Below, one piece after another: positions 1 through 11,200 of a stretch of DNA of 64,000 bases (its first letter is position 1; every line of letters starts with the position of its first letter). Below the pieces are notes generated by a model. It searched no databases, was not told where the DNA came from, and saw only the letters and a list, made by a program, of their open reading frames with translations. Origin of the DNA: Auanema rhodensis (Eukaryota; Nematoda; Chromadorea; Rhabditida; Rhabditidae); NCBI GenBank assembly GCA_964057225.1, contig OZ059897.1:2976001-3040000 (forward strand), in the 5' to 3' direction. Made by a program: the position numbers and the translations under genes.

Positions 1-248
1 TTTTTGTCAAAATGTTTTTGGAAGCAATGTTGAGTGTACATGGGAACTCAACATACACTAATGCATTATTTTTCAAACGATCATAACTAATTTTTGTATA
101 GAGCGTTTCTCAATGTAGTATAGTGCATTCGATGCGGATTTTTAAGCTGCGTCGATCTGTGTTATCAGATTTGCGCTAGCTTAAAAATGCACCGAGTAAT
201 CAACTGATATAGGTTCACACTTATATCCTCGATTTTCACCCTGAAGAA
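1..248 (+). repeat. Partial monomer at the left edge (m104-m351)
   Basis: The window opens inside a monomer, in the T tract at m104. This copy has the aaaatg (m112-m117) and caacat (m152-m157) alleles of type 1, but the diagnostic head is cut off, so its type is undecided. Its tail has the CGC haplotype at m277-m279. Nothing other than satellite is present. Confidence 0.93.
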
Positions 249-3200
249 TTAATTTTTTCGTTGAATAACATTGTCCATCGTCTTTGCCTTGAAAAAAGAA
301 ATCTAAAAACTCCTACTTTTTGTGAAATTATTTAGAAATTTTTCGGGAAAATTTTTGTCACAATGTTTTTGGAAGCAATGTTGAGTGTACATGGGAACTC
401 AGCATACACTAATGCATTATTTTTCAAACGATCATAACTAATTTTTGTATGGAGCGTTTTTCAATGTAGTATAGTGCATTCGATGCGGATTTTTAAGCTG
501 CGTTGATCTGTGTTATCAGATTTGCGCTAGCTTAAAAATGCACCGAGTAATCAACTGATATAGGTTCACACTTATATCCTCGATTTTCACCCTGAAGAAT
601 TAATTTTTTCGTTGAATAACATTGTCCATCGTCTTTGCCTTGAAAAAAGAAATCTAAAAACTCCTATTTTTTGTGAAATTATTTAGAAATTTTTCGGGAA
701 AATTTTTGTCACAATGTTTTTGGAAGCAATGTTGAGTGTACATGGGAACTCAGCATACACTAATGCATTATTTTTCAAACGATCATAACTAATTTTTGTA
801 TGGAGCGTTTTTCAATGTAGTATAGTGCATTCGATGCGGATTTTTAAGCTGCGTCGATCTGTGTTATCAGATTTGAGTTAGCTTGAAAATGCACCGAGAT
901 ATCAACTGATATATGTTCACACTTATATCCTCGATTTTCACCCTGAAGAATTAATTTTTTCGTTGAATAACATTGTCCATCGTCTTTGCCTTGAAAAAAG
1001 AAATCTAAAAACTCCTACTTTTTGTGAAATTATTTAGAAATTTTTCGGGAAAATTTTTGTCAAAATGTTTTTGGAAGCAATGTTGAGTGTACATGGGAAC
1101 TCAGCATACACTAATGCATTATTTTTCAAACGATCATAACTAATTTTTGTATAGAGCGTTTCTCAATGTAGTATAGTGCATTCGATGCGGATTTTTAAGC
1201 TGCGTCGATCTGTGTTATCAGATTTGAGTTAGCTTGAAAATGCACCGAGATATCAACTGATATATGTTCACACTTATATCCTCGATTTTCACCCTGAAGA
1301 ATTAATTTTTTCGTTGAATAACATTGTCCATCGTCTTTGCCTTGAAAAAAGAAATCTAAAAACTCCTACTTTTTGTGAAATTATTTAGAAATTTTTCGGG
1401 AAAATTTTTGTCAAAATGTTTTTGGAAGCAATGTTGAGTGTACATGGGAACTCAGCATACACTAATGCATTATTTTTCAAACGATCATAACTAATTTTTG
1501 TATAGAGCGTTTCTCAATGTAGTATAGTTCATTCGATGCGGATTTTTAAGCTGCGTCGATCTGTGTTATCAGATTTGAGTTAGCTTAAAAATGCACCGAG
1601 ATATCAACTGATATATGTTCACACTTATATCCTCGATTTTCACCCTGAAGAAATGATTTTTTCGTTAACAAACATTGTCCATCGTATTCGTCTTGAAAAA
1701 AGGAATCTAAAAACATCTACTTTTTGTGAAATTATTTAGAAATTTTTCGGGAAAATTTTTGTCAAAATGTTTTTGGAAGCAATGTTGAGTGTACATGGGA
1801 ACTCAACATACACTAATGCATTATTTTTCAAACGATCATAACTAATTTTTGTATAGAGCGTTTCTCAATGTAGTATAGTGCATTCGATGCGGATTTTTAA
1901 GCTGCGTCGATCTGTGTTATCAGATTTGCGCTAGCTTAAAAATGCACCGAGTAATCAACTGATATAGGTTCACACTTATATCCTCGATTTTCACCCTGAA
2001 GAATTAATTTTTTCGTTGAATAACATTGTCCATCGTCTTTGCCTTGAAAAAAGAAATCTAAAAACTCCTACTTTTTGTGAAATTATTTAGAAATTTTTCG
2101 GGAAAATTTTTGTCACAATGTTTTTGGAAGCAATGTTGAGTGTACATGGGAACTCAACATACACTAATGCATTATTTTTCAAACGATCATAACTAATTTT
2201 TGTATAGAGCGTTTCTCAATGTAGTATAGTGCATTCGATGCGGATTTTTAAGCTGCGTCGATCTGTGTTATCAGATTTGGGTTAGCTTAAAAATGCACCG
2301 AGATATCAACTGATATATGTTCACACTTATATCCTCGATTTTCACCCTGAAGAAATGATTTTTTCGTTGAAAAACATTGTCCATCGTATTCGTCTTGAAA
2401 AAAAGAATCTAAAAACATCTACTTTCTGTGAAATTATTTAGAAATTTTTCGGGAAAATTTTTGTCACAATGTTTTTGGAAGCAATGTTGAGTGTACATGG
2501 GAACTCAGCATACACTAATGCATTATTTTTCAAACGATCATAACTAATTTTTGTATGGAGCGTTTCTCAATGTAGTATAGTGCATTCGATGCGGATTTTT
2601 AAGCTGCGTTGATCTGTGTTATCAGATTTGCGCTAGCTTAAAAATGCACCGAGTAATCAACTGATATAGGTTCACACTTATATCCTCGATTTTCACCCTG
2701 AAGAATTAATTTTTTCGTTGAATAACGTTGTCCATCGTCTTTGCCTTGAAAAAAAAAATCTAAAAACTCCTACTTTTTGTGAAATTATTTAGAAATTTTT
2801 CGGGAAAATTTTTGTCACAATGTTTTTGGAAGCAATGTTGAGTGTACATGGGAACTCAGCATACACTAATGCATTATTTTTCAAACGATCATAACTAATT
2901 TTTGTATAGAGCGTTTCTCAATGTAGTATAGTGCATTCGATGCGGATTTTTAAGCTGCGTCGATCTGTGTTATCAGATTTGAGTTAGCTTGAAAATGCAG
3001 CGAGATATCAACTGATATATGTTCACACTTATATCCTCGATTTTCACCCTGAAGAAATGATTTTTTCGTTGAAAAACATTGTCCATCGTATTCGTCTTGA
3101 AAAAAGGAATCTAAAAACATCTACTTTTTGTGAAATTATTTAGAAATTTTTCGGGAAAATTTTTGTCACAATGTTTTTGGAAGCAATGTTGAGTGTACAT

Positions 3201-4393
3201 GGGAACTCAGCATACACTAATGCATTATTTTTCAAACGATCATAACTAATTTTTGTATAGAGCGTTTCTCAATGTAGTATAGTGCATTCGATGCGGATTT
3301 TTAAGCTGCGTCGATCTGTGTTATCAGATTTGAGTTAGCTTAAAAATGCACCGAGATATCAACTGATATATGTTCACACTTACATCCTCGATTTTCACCC
3401 TGAAGAAATGATTTTTTCGTTGAAAAACATTGTCCATCGTATTTGTCTTGAAAAAAAGAATTTAAAAACATCTACTTTTTGTGAAATTATTCAGAAAATT
3501 TTCGGGAAAATTTTTGTCAAAATGTTTTTGGAAGCAATGTTGAGTGTACATGGGAACTCAACATACACTAATGCATTATTTTTCAAACGATCATAACTAA
3601 TTTTTGTATGGAGCATTTCTCAATGTAGTATAGTGCATTCGATGCGGATTTTTAAGCTGCGTTGATCTGTGTTATCAGATTTGCGCTAGCTTAAAAATGC
3701 ACCGAGTAATCAACTGATATAGGTTCACACTTATATACTCGATTTTCACCCTGAAGAATTAATTTTTTCGTTGAATAACATTGTCCATCATCTTTGCCTT
3801 GAAAAAAGAAATCTAAAAACTCCTACTTTTTGTGAAATTATTTAGAAATTTTTCGGGAAAATTTTTGTCACAATGTTTTTGGAAGCAATGTTGAGTGTAC
3901 ATGGGAACTCAACATACACTAATGCATTATTTTTCAAACGATCATAACTAATTTTTGTATGGAGCGTTTCTCAATGTAGTATAGTGCATTCGATGCGGAT
4001 TTTTAAGCTGCGTTGATCTGTGTTATCAGATTTGCGCTAGCTTAAAAATGCACCGAGTAATCAACTGATATAGGTTCACACTTATATCCTCGATTTTCAC
4101 CCTGAAGAATTAATTTTTTCGTTGAATAACATTGTCCATCGTCTTTGCCTTGAAAAAAGAAATCTAAAAACTCCTACTTTTCGTGAAATTATTTAGAAAT
4201 TTTTCGGGAAAATTTTTGTCACAATGTTTTTGGAAGCAATGTTGAGTGTACATGGGAACTCAGCATACACTAATGCATTATTTTTCAAACGATCATAACT
4301 AATTTTTGTATAGAGCGTTTCTCAATGTAGTATAGTGCATTCGATGCGGATTTTTAAGCTGCGTCGATCTGTGTTATCAGATTTGAGTTAGCT

Positions 4394-4450
4394 TGAAAAT
4401 GCACCGAGATATCAACTGATATATGTTCACACTTATATCCTCGATTTTCA
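4394..4450. repeat. Dyad 4: bulged 15-bp hairpin in the G286 tail variant (m285-m341)
   Basis: In tails with G at m286, TGAAAAT (4394-4400) pairs with ATTTTCA (4444-4450). CGAG (m296-m299) pairs with CTCG (m331-m334), and ATAT (m300-m303) with ATAT (m326-m329). This leaves a 4-nt and a 1-nt bulge and a 22-nt loop. G286 pairs with C340. The commoner A286 breaks that pair but restores a full arm in dyad 1, so the two structures trade off. C340 is the base lost in the shared deletion lineage at 38-42 kb. Confidence 0.6.
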
Positions 4451-4811
4451 CCCTGAAGAAATGATTTTTTCGTTGAAAAACATTGTCCATCGTATTCGTC
4501 TTGAAAAAAAGAATCTAAAAACATCTACTTTTTGTGAAATTATTCAGAAATTTTTCGGGAAAATTTTTGTCAAAATGTTTTTGGAAGCAATGTTGAGTGT
4601 ACATGGGAACTCAACATACACTAATGCATTATTTTTCAAACGATCATAACTAATTTTTGTATGGAGCGTTTCTCAATGTAGTATAGTGCATTCGATGCGG
4701 ATTTTTAAGCTGCGTTGATCTGTGTTATCAGATTTGCGCTAGCTTAAAAATGCACCGAGTAATCAACTGATATAGGTTCACACTTATATCCTCGATTTTC
4801 ACCCTGAAGAA

Positions 4812-6916
4812 TTAATTTTTTCGTTGAATAACATTGTCCATCATCTTTGCCTTGAAAAAAGAAATCTAAAAACTCCTACTTTTTGTGAAATTATTTAGAA
4901 ATTTTTCGGGAAAATTTTTGTCACAATGTTTTTGGAAGCAATGTTGAGTGTACATGGGAACTCAGCATACACTAATGCATTATTTTTCAAACGATCATAA
5001 CTAATTTTTGTATGGAGCGTTTCTCAATGTAGTATAGTGCATTCGATGCGGATTTTTAAGCTGCGTTGATCTGTGTTATCAGATTTGCGCTAGCTTAAAA
5101 ATGCACCGAGTAATCAACTGATATAGGTTCACACTTATATCCTCGATTTTCACCCTGAAGAATTAATTTTTTCGTTGAATAACATTGTCCATCGTCTTTG
5201 CCTTGAAAAAAGAAATCTAAAAACTCCTACTTTTCGTGAAATTATTTAGAAATTTTTCGGGAAAATTTTTGTCACAATGTTTTTGGAAGCAATGTTGAGT
5301 GTACATGGGAACTCAGCATACACTAATGCATTATTTTTCAAACGATCATAACTAATTTTTGTTTAGAGCGTTTCTCAATGTAGTATAGTGCATTCGATGC
5401 GGATTTTTAAGCTGCGTCGATCTGTGTTATCAGATTTGAGTTAGCTTGAAAATGCACCGAGATATCAACTGATATATGTTCACACTTATATCCTCGATTT
5501 TCACCCTGAAGAAATGATTTTTTCGTTGAAAAACATTGTCCATCGTATTCGTCTTGAAAAAAGGAATCTAAAAACATCTACTTTTTGTGAAATTATTTAG
5601 AAATTTTTCGGGAAAATTTTTGTCACAATGTTTTTGGAAGCAATGTTGAGTGTACATGGGAACTCAGCATACACTAATGCATTATTTTTCAAACGATCAT
5701 AACTAATTTTTGTATAGAGCGTTTCTCAATGTAGTATAGTGCATTCAATGCGGATTTTTAAGCTGCGTCGATCTGTGTTATCAGATTTGAGTTAGCTTAA
5801 AAATGCACCGAGATATCAACTGATATATGTTCACACTTATATCCTCGATTTTCACCCTGAAGAATTAATTTTTTCGTTGAATAACATTGTCCATCATCTT
5901 TGCCTTGAAAAAAGAAATCTAAAAACTCCTACTTTTTGTGAAATTATTTAGAAATTTTTCGGGAAAATTTTTGTCACAATGTTTTTGGAAGCAATGTTGA
6001 GTGTACATGGGAACTCAGCATACACTAATGCATTATTTTTCAAACGATCATAACTAATTTTTGTATGGAGCGTTTCTCAATGTAGTATAGTGCATTCGAT
6101 GCGGATTTTTAAGCTGCGTTGATCTGTGTTATCAGATTTGCGCTAGCTTAAAAATGCACCGAGTAATCAACTGATATAGGTTCACACTTATATCCTCGAT
6201 TTTCACCCTGAAGAATTAATTTTTTCGTTGAATAACATTGTCCATCGTCTTTGCCTTGAAAAAAGAAATCTAAAAACTCCTACTTTTCGTGAAATTATTT
6301 AGAAATTTTTCGGGAAAATTTTTGTCACAATGTTTTTGGAAGCAATGTTGAGTGTACATGGGAACTCAGCATACACTAATGCATTATTTTTCAAACGATC
6401 ATAACTAATTTTTGTTTAGAGCGTTTCTCAATGTAGTATAGTGCATTCGATGCGGATTTTTAAGCTGCGTCGATCTGTGTTATCAGATTTGAGTTAGCTT
6501 GAAAATGCACCGAGATATCAACTGATATATGTTCACACTTATATCCTCGATTTTCACCCTGAAGAAATGATTTTTTCGTTGAAAAACATTGTCCATCGTA
6601 TTCGTCTTGAAAAAAGGAATCTAAAAACATCTACTTTTTGTGAAATTATTTAGAAATTTTTCGGGAAAATTTTTTCACAATGTTTTTGGAAGCAATGTTG
6701 AGTGTACATGGGAACTCAGCATACACTAATGCATTATTTTTCAAACGATCATAACTAATTTTTGTATAGAGCGTTTCTCAATGTAGTATAGTGCATTCGA
6801 TGCGGATTTTTAAGCTGCGTCGATCTGTGTTATCAGATTTGAGTTAGCTTAAAAATGCACCGAGATATCAACTGATATATGTTCACACTTATATCCTCGA
6901 TTTTCACCCTGAAGAA
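4812..6916 (+). repeat. Tandem duplication of a 3-monomer block (2-2-3)
   Basis: Monomers at 4812, 5163 and 5514 (catcatc type 2; tttcgtg type 2 with gtttagag; type 3) are repeated at 5865, 6216 and 6567. The rare gtttagag marker lies at 5361 and 6414, exactly 1053 bp apart. The second copy has lost one base near 6674. Domain III has only one copy of this block (44119-45171), so the duplication looks younger than the domain I/III split. Confidence 0.82.
6567..6916 (+). repeat. Type 3 monomer with a 1-bp deletion (350 bp)
   Basis: The sequence reads aaaattttttcacaatg where other copies read aaaatttttgtcacaatg; the G at m109 is missing between 6674 and 6675. This is the only phase shift in the first 38 kb. 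Confidence 0.88.
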
Positions 6917-7267
6917 ATGATTTTTTCGTTGAAAAACATTGTCCATCGTATTCGTCTTGAAAAAAAGAATCTAAAAACATCTACTTTTTGTGAAATTATT
7001 CAGAAATTTTTCGGGAAAATTTTTGTCAAAATGTTTTTGGAAGCAATGTTGAGTGTACATGGGAACTCAACATACACTAATGCATTATTTTTCAAACGAT
7101 CATAACTAATTTTTGTATGGAGCGTTTCTCAATGTAGTATAGTGCATTCGATGCCGATTTTTAAGCTGCGTTGATCTGTGTTATCAGATTTGCGCTAGCT
7201 TAAAAATGCACCGAGTAATCAACTGATATAGGTTCACACTTATATCCTCGATTTTCACCCTGAAGAA

Positions 7268-7618
7268 TTAATTTTTTCGTTGAATAACATTGTCCATCGT
7301 CTTTGCCTTGAAAAAAGAAATCTAAAAACTCCTACTTTTTGTGAAATTATTTAGAAATTTTTCGGGAAAATTTTTGTCACAATGTTTTTGGAAGCAATGT
7401 TGAGTGTACATGGGAACTCAGCATACACTAATGCATTATTTTTCAAACGATCATAACTAATTTTTGTATGGAGCGTTTCTCAATGTAGTATAGTGCATTC
7501 GATGCGGATTTTTAAGCTGCGTTGATCTGTGTTATCAGATTTGCGCTAGCTTAAAAATGCACCGAGTAATCAACTGATATAGGTTCACACTTATATCCTC
7601 GATTTTCACCCTGAAGAA
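7268..7618 (+). repeat. Reference type 2 monomer
   Basis: Type 2 differs from type 1 by linked substitutions: ttaa at m1-m4, T at m18 (gaataac), ctttgcc at m34-m40, gaaatc at m50-m55, tc at m63-m64, TAG at m85, C at m113 and usually G at m154. Regional subtypes exist. One has G at m45 (gagaaaag, domains II and IV), one has C at m73 (tttcgtg, domains I, III and IV), and one has an A at m32 (catcatc). These subtypes are useful for tracing block duplications. Confidence 0.94.
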
Positions 7619-7917
7619 TTAATTTTTTCGTTGAATAACGTTGTCCATCGTCTTTGCCTTGAAAAAAAAAATCTAAAAACTCCTACTTTTTGTGAAATTA
7701 TTTAGAAATTTTTCGGGAAAATTTTTGTCACAATGTTTTTGGAAGCAATGTTGAGTGTACATGGGAACTCAGCATACACTAATGCAATATTTTTCAAACG
7801 ATCATAACTAATTTTTGTATAGAGCGTTTCTCAATGTAGTATAGTGCATTCGATGCGGATTTTTAAGCTGCGTCGATCTGTGTTATCAGATTTGAGTTAG
7901 CTTAAAAATGCACCGAG

Positions 7918-7931
7918 ATATCAACTGATAT
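7918..7931. repeat. Dyad 5: ATATCA-AC-TGATAT in the second tail haplotype (m300-m313)
   Basis: The tail haplotype with ata at m300-m302 has 6-bp arms with a 2-bp spacer and includes an EcoRV site (GATATC). The alternative haplotype (taa) keeps only ATCA-AC-TGAT. The first haplotype instead has an NheI site (GCTAGC, m278-m283). The two haplotypes can therefore be scored by digestion. Confidence 0.75.
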
Positions 7932-8056
7932 ATGTTCACACTTATATCCTCGATTTTCACCCTGAAGAAATGATTTTTTCGTTGAAAAACATTGTCCATC
8001 GTATTCGTCTTGAAAAAAAGAATCTAAAAACATCTACTTTTTGTGAAATTATTCAG

Positions 8057-8076
8057 AAAATTTTCGGGAAAATTTT
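8057..8076. repeat. Dyad 3: AAAATTTTC-GG-GAAAATTTT (m88-m107)
   Basis: In this copy, and in those at 3408, 46576 and 47629, a 9-bp perfect inverted repeat with a 2-bp spacer is formed by A and T tracts around CGGG. The commoner aaatttttcggg form keeps the symmetry with one internal mismatch. The same change converts codon 31 of the incidental ORF from Phe to Ile. Confidence 0.75.
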
Positions 8077-8098
8077 TGTCAAAATGTTTTTGGAAGCA

Positions 8099-8126
8099 AT
8101 GTTGAGTGTACATGGGAACTCAACAT
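8099..8126. repeat. Dyad 2: 9-bp inverted repeat, 10-nt spacer (m130-m157)
   Basis: ATGTTGAGT (8099-8107) and ACTCAACAT (8118-8126) are perfect reverse complements around a 10-nt spacer. Type 1 copies have A at m154 and keep all nine pairs. Types 2 and 3 usually have G at m154, giving a G-T mismatch in DNA or a G-U wobble in RNA. The diagnostic m154 polymorphism therefore falls inside the stem. Confidence 0.8.
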
Positions 8127-8130
8127 ACAC

Positions 8131-8140
8131 TAATGCATTA
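8131..8140. repeat. 10-bp perfect palindrome TAATGCATTA (m162-m171)
   Basis: The palindrome contains the NsiI site ATGCAT and recurs once in nearly every monomer, so a digest should give a 351-bp ladder. Occasional copies have lost it; the copy spanning 7785 reads aatgcaatat. It lies four bases after dyad 2, giving two adjacent symmetric elements. Confidence 0.85.
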
Positions 8141-8209
8141 TTTTTCAAACGATCATAACTAATTTTTGTATGGAGCGTTTCTCAATGTAGTATAGTGCAT
8201 TCGATGCGG

Positions 8210-8260
8210 ATTTTTAAGCTGCGTTGATCTGTGTTATCAGATTTGCGCTAGCTTAAAAAT
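8210..8260. repeat. Dyad 1: 11-bp inverted repeat with nested inner stem (m241-m291)
   Basis: ATTTTTAAGCT at 8210-8220 is the exact reverse complement of AGCTTAAAAAT at 8250-8260. Inside, GCG (8221-8223) can pair with CGC (8246-8248) leaving one bulged T. ATCTG (8227-8231) pairs with CAGAT (8238-8242) around a 6-nt loop. The outer arms are kept in most monomers. The GCG/CGC extension exists only in the tail haplotype with CGC at m277-m279. Copies with G at m286 carry one mismatch in the arm. The element could extrude as a cruciform or fold in a transcript; no function is shown. Confidence 0.8.
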
Positions 8261-11200
8261 GCACCGAGTAATCAACTGATATAGGTTCACACTTATATCC
8301 TCGATTTTCACCCTGAAGAATTAATTTTTTCGTTGAATAACATTGTCCATCATCTTTGCCTTGAAAAAAGAAATCTAAAAACTCCTACTTTTTGTGAAAT
8401 TATTTAGAAATTTTTCGGGAAAATTTTTGTCACAATGTTTTTGGAAGCAATGTTGAGTGTACATGGGAACTCAGCATACACTAATGCATTATTTTTCAAA
8501 CGATCATAACTAATTTTTGTATGGAGCGTTTCTCAATGTAGTATAGTGCATTCGATGCGGATTTTTAAGCTGCGTTGATCTGTGTTATCAGATTTGCGCT
8601 AGCTTAAAAATGCACCGAGTAATCAACTGATATAGGTTCACACTTATATCCTCGATTTTCACCCTGAAGAATTAATTTTTTCGTTGAATAACATTGTCCA
8701 TCGTCTTTGCCTTGAAAAAAGAAATCTAAAAACTCCTACTTTTCGTGAAATTATTTAGAAATTTTTCGGGAAAATTTTTGTCACAATGTTTTTGGAAGCA
8801 ATGTTGAGTGTACATGGGAACTCAGCATACACTAATGCATTATTTTTCAAACGATCATAACTAATTTTTGTATGGAGCGTTTCTCAATGTAGTATAGTGC
8901 ATTCGATGCGGATTTTTAAGCTGCGTTGATCTGTGTTATCAGATTTGCGCTAGCTTAAAAATGCACCGAGTAATCAACTGATATAGGTTCACACTTATAT
9001 CCTCGATTTTCACCCTGAAGAATTAATTTTTTCGTTGAATAACATTGTCCATCGTCTTTGCCTTGAAAAAAGAAATCTAAAAACTCCTACTTTTCGTGAA
9101 ATTATTTAGAAATTTTTCGGGAAAATTTTTGTCACAATGTTTTTGGAAGCAATGTTGAGTGTACATGGGAACTCAGCATACACTAATGCATTATTTTTCA
9201 AACGATCATAACTAATTTTTGTATAGAGCGTTTCTCAATGTAGTATAGTGCATTCGATGCGGATTTTTAAGCTGCGTCGATCTGTGTTATCAGATTTGAG
9301 TTAGCTTGAAAATGCACCGAGATATCAACTGATATATGTTCACACTTATATCCTCGATTTTCACCCTGAAGAAATGACTTTTTCGTTGAAAAACATTGTC
9401 CATCGTATTCGTCTTGAAAAAAGGAATCTAAAAACATCTACTTTTTGTGAAATTATTTAGAAATTTTTCGGGAAAATTTTTGTCACAATGTTTTTGGAAG
9501 CAATGTTGAGTGTACATGGGAACTCAGCATACACTAATGCATTATTTTTCAAACGATCATAACTAATTTTTGTATAGAGCGTTTCTCAATGTAGTATAGT
9601 GCATTCGATGCGGATTTTTAAGCTGCGTCGATCTGTGTTATCAGATTTGAGTTAGCTTAAAAATGCACCGAGATATCAACTGATATATGTTCACACTTAT
9701 ATCCTCGATTTTCACCCTGAAGAAATGATTTTTTCGTTGAAAAACATTGTCCATCGTATTCGTCTTGAAAAAAAGAATCTAAAAACATCTACTTTTTGTG
9801 AAATTATTCAGAAATTTTTCGGGAAAATTTTTGTCAAAATGTTTTTGGAAGCAATGTTGAGTGTACATGGGAACTCAACATACACTAATGCATTATTTTT
9901 CAAACGATCATAACTAATTTTTGTATGGAGCGTTTCTCAATGTAGTATAGTGCATTCGATGCGGATTTTTAAGCTGCGTCGATCTTTGTTATCAGATTTG
10001 AGTTAGCTTAAAAATGCACCGAGATATCAACTGATATATGTTCACACTTATATCCTCGATTTTCACCCTGAAGAAATGATTTTTTCGTTGAAAAACATTG
10101 TCCATCGTATTCGTCTTGAAAAAAAAAATCTAAAAACATCTACTTTTTGTGAAATTATTCAGAAATTTTTCGGGAAAATTTTTGTCAAAATGTTTTTGGA
10201 AGCAATGTTGAGTGTACATGGGAACTCAACATACACTAATGCATTATTTTTCAAACGATCATAACTAATTTTTGTATGGAGCGTTTCTCAATGTAGTATA
10301 GTGCATTCGATGCGGATTTTTGAGCTGCGTTGATCTGTGTTATCAGATTTGCGCTAGCTTAAAAATGCACCGAGTAATCAACTGATATAGGTTCACACTT
10401 ATATCCTCGATTTTCACCCTGAAGAATTAATTTTTTCGTTGAATAACATTGTCCATCGTCTTTGCCTTGAGAAAAGAAATCTAAAAACTCCTACTTTTTG
10501 TGAAATTATTTAGAAATTTTTCGGGAAAATTTTTGTCACAATGTTTTTGGAAGCAATGTTGAGTCTACATGGGAACTCAGCATACACTAATGCATTATTT
10601 TTCAAACGATCATAACTAATTTTTAAATAGAGCGTTTCTCAATGTAGTATAGTGCATTCGATGCGGATTTTTGAGCTGCGTTGATCTGTGTTATCAGATT
10701 TGCGCTAGCTTAAAAATGCACCGAGTAATCAACTGATATATGTTCACACTTATATCCTCGATTTTCACCCTGAAGAAATGATTTTTTCGTTGAAAAACAT
10801 TGTCCATCGTATTCGTCTTGAAAAAAAGAATCTAAAAACATCTACTTTTTGTGAAATTATTTAGAAATTTTTCGGGAAAATTTTTGTCACAATGTTTTTG
10901 GAAGCAATGTTGAGTGTACATGGGAACTCAGCATACACTAATGCATTATTTTTCAAACGATCATAACTAATTTTTGTATGGAGCGTTTCTCAATGTAGTA
11001 TAGTGCATTCGATGCGGATTTTTAAGCTGCGTTGATCTGTGTTATCAGATTTGCGCTAGCTTAAAAATGCACCGAGTAATCAACTGATATAGGTTCACAC
11101 TTATATCCTCGATTTTCACCCTGAAGAATTAATTTTTTCGTTGAATAACATTGTCCATCGTCTTTGCCTTGAAAAAAGAAATCTAAAAACTCCTACTTTT

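Larger units (their letters stand above)
7970..8158 (+). other. 62-codon ORF in type 1 monomers, judged non-coding
   Basis: A frame of 62 codons (m1-m189, ending TCATAA) is open in 61 monomers, the first at 3408 and the last at 63072. It opens because of the ATG at m1 and because codon 29 is CAG; nearly all other copies have TAG there, and type 2 copies also lack the ATG. The predicted peptide is basic and rich in Lys, Phe and Ile, with no domain, signal peptide or family I recognise. Variants among open copies mostly change the residue: I8N, R13C, E15G, K17R, F31I, F36I, K38T, H48Y, T52A, R61Q. I saw only about three silent changes. That is not what purifying selection would leave. The copy at 62722 is frameshifted. 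No promoter or ribosome-binding context is evident. I read it as a by-product of repeat sequence. Confidence 0.85.
7970..8320 (+). repeat. Reference type 1 monomer (ORF-open)
   Basis: This copy fixes the numbering m1-m351. Type 1 is defined by the atga head (m1-m4), attcgtc at m34-m40, a run of seven A at m44-m50, C at m85 (CAG in place of TAG), aaaatg at m112-m117 and caacat at m152-m157. Most type 1 copies are followed by the atggag allele at m201-m206. This copy also carries the gaaaattttc variant at m87-m96 shared by a few copies (3408, 46576, 47629). G+C is about 32%. m1-m125 is dominated by A and T tracts; m126-m351 carries the dyads described separately. Confidence 0.95.
249..10426 (+). 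repeat. Array domain I (29 monomers)
   Basis: Monomer types from 249 to 10076, in order: 2-2-2-2-3-2-3-2-3-1, then 2-2-1-2-2-3-2-2-3-1, then 2-2-1-2-2-2-3-1-1. Type 2 copies here lack G at m45 and often carry C at m73 (4110, 5163, 6216, 8672, 9023) or catcatc (3759, 4812, 5865, 8321). The first copies (249-1652) are almost all type 2. The order from about 1.3 kb onward is recognisable again in domain III. The domain borders are my own and mark changes in subtype content, not physical breaks. Confidence 0.75.

Noticed and set aside
8197-8207. GCAT-TCG-ATGC mini-hairpin as a regulatory site
   Set aside because: Four-base arms are expected by chance many times in 351 bp, and nothing around it suggests a promoter or operator.
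8281-8292. RNA polymerase III B box or tRNA-derived SINE (ggttcacac)
   Set aside because: Only GGTTC of the B-box consensus matches, no A box lies at the right distance upstream, and there is no poly-A tail or target-site duplication. The copies are tandem, not dispersed.
8321-8337. True CENP-B box
   Set aside because: The essential CGGG half is absent at the required spacing, and type 2 copies also miss an R position. I keep it only as a low-interest observation.
8320-8495. Monomer as a dimer of two ancestral halves of about 175 bp
   Set aside because: I compared the left and right halves by eye and found no extended similarity beyond A and T tracts. A self-alignment of the monomer would settle it.
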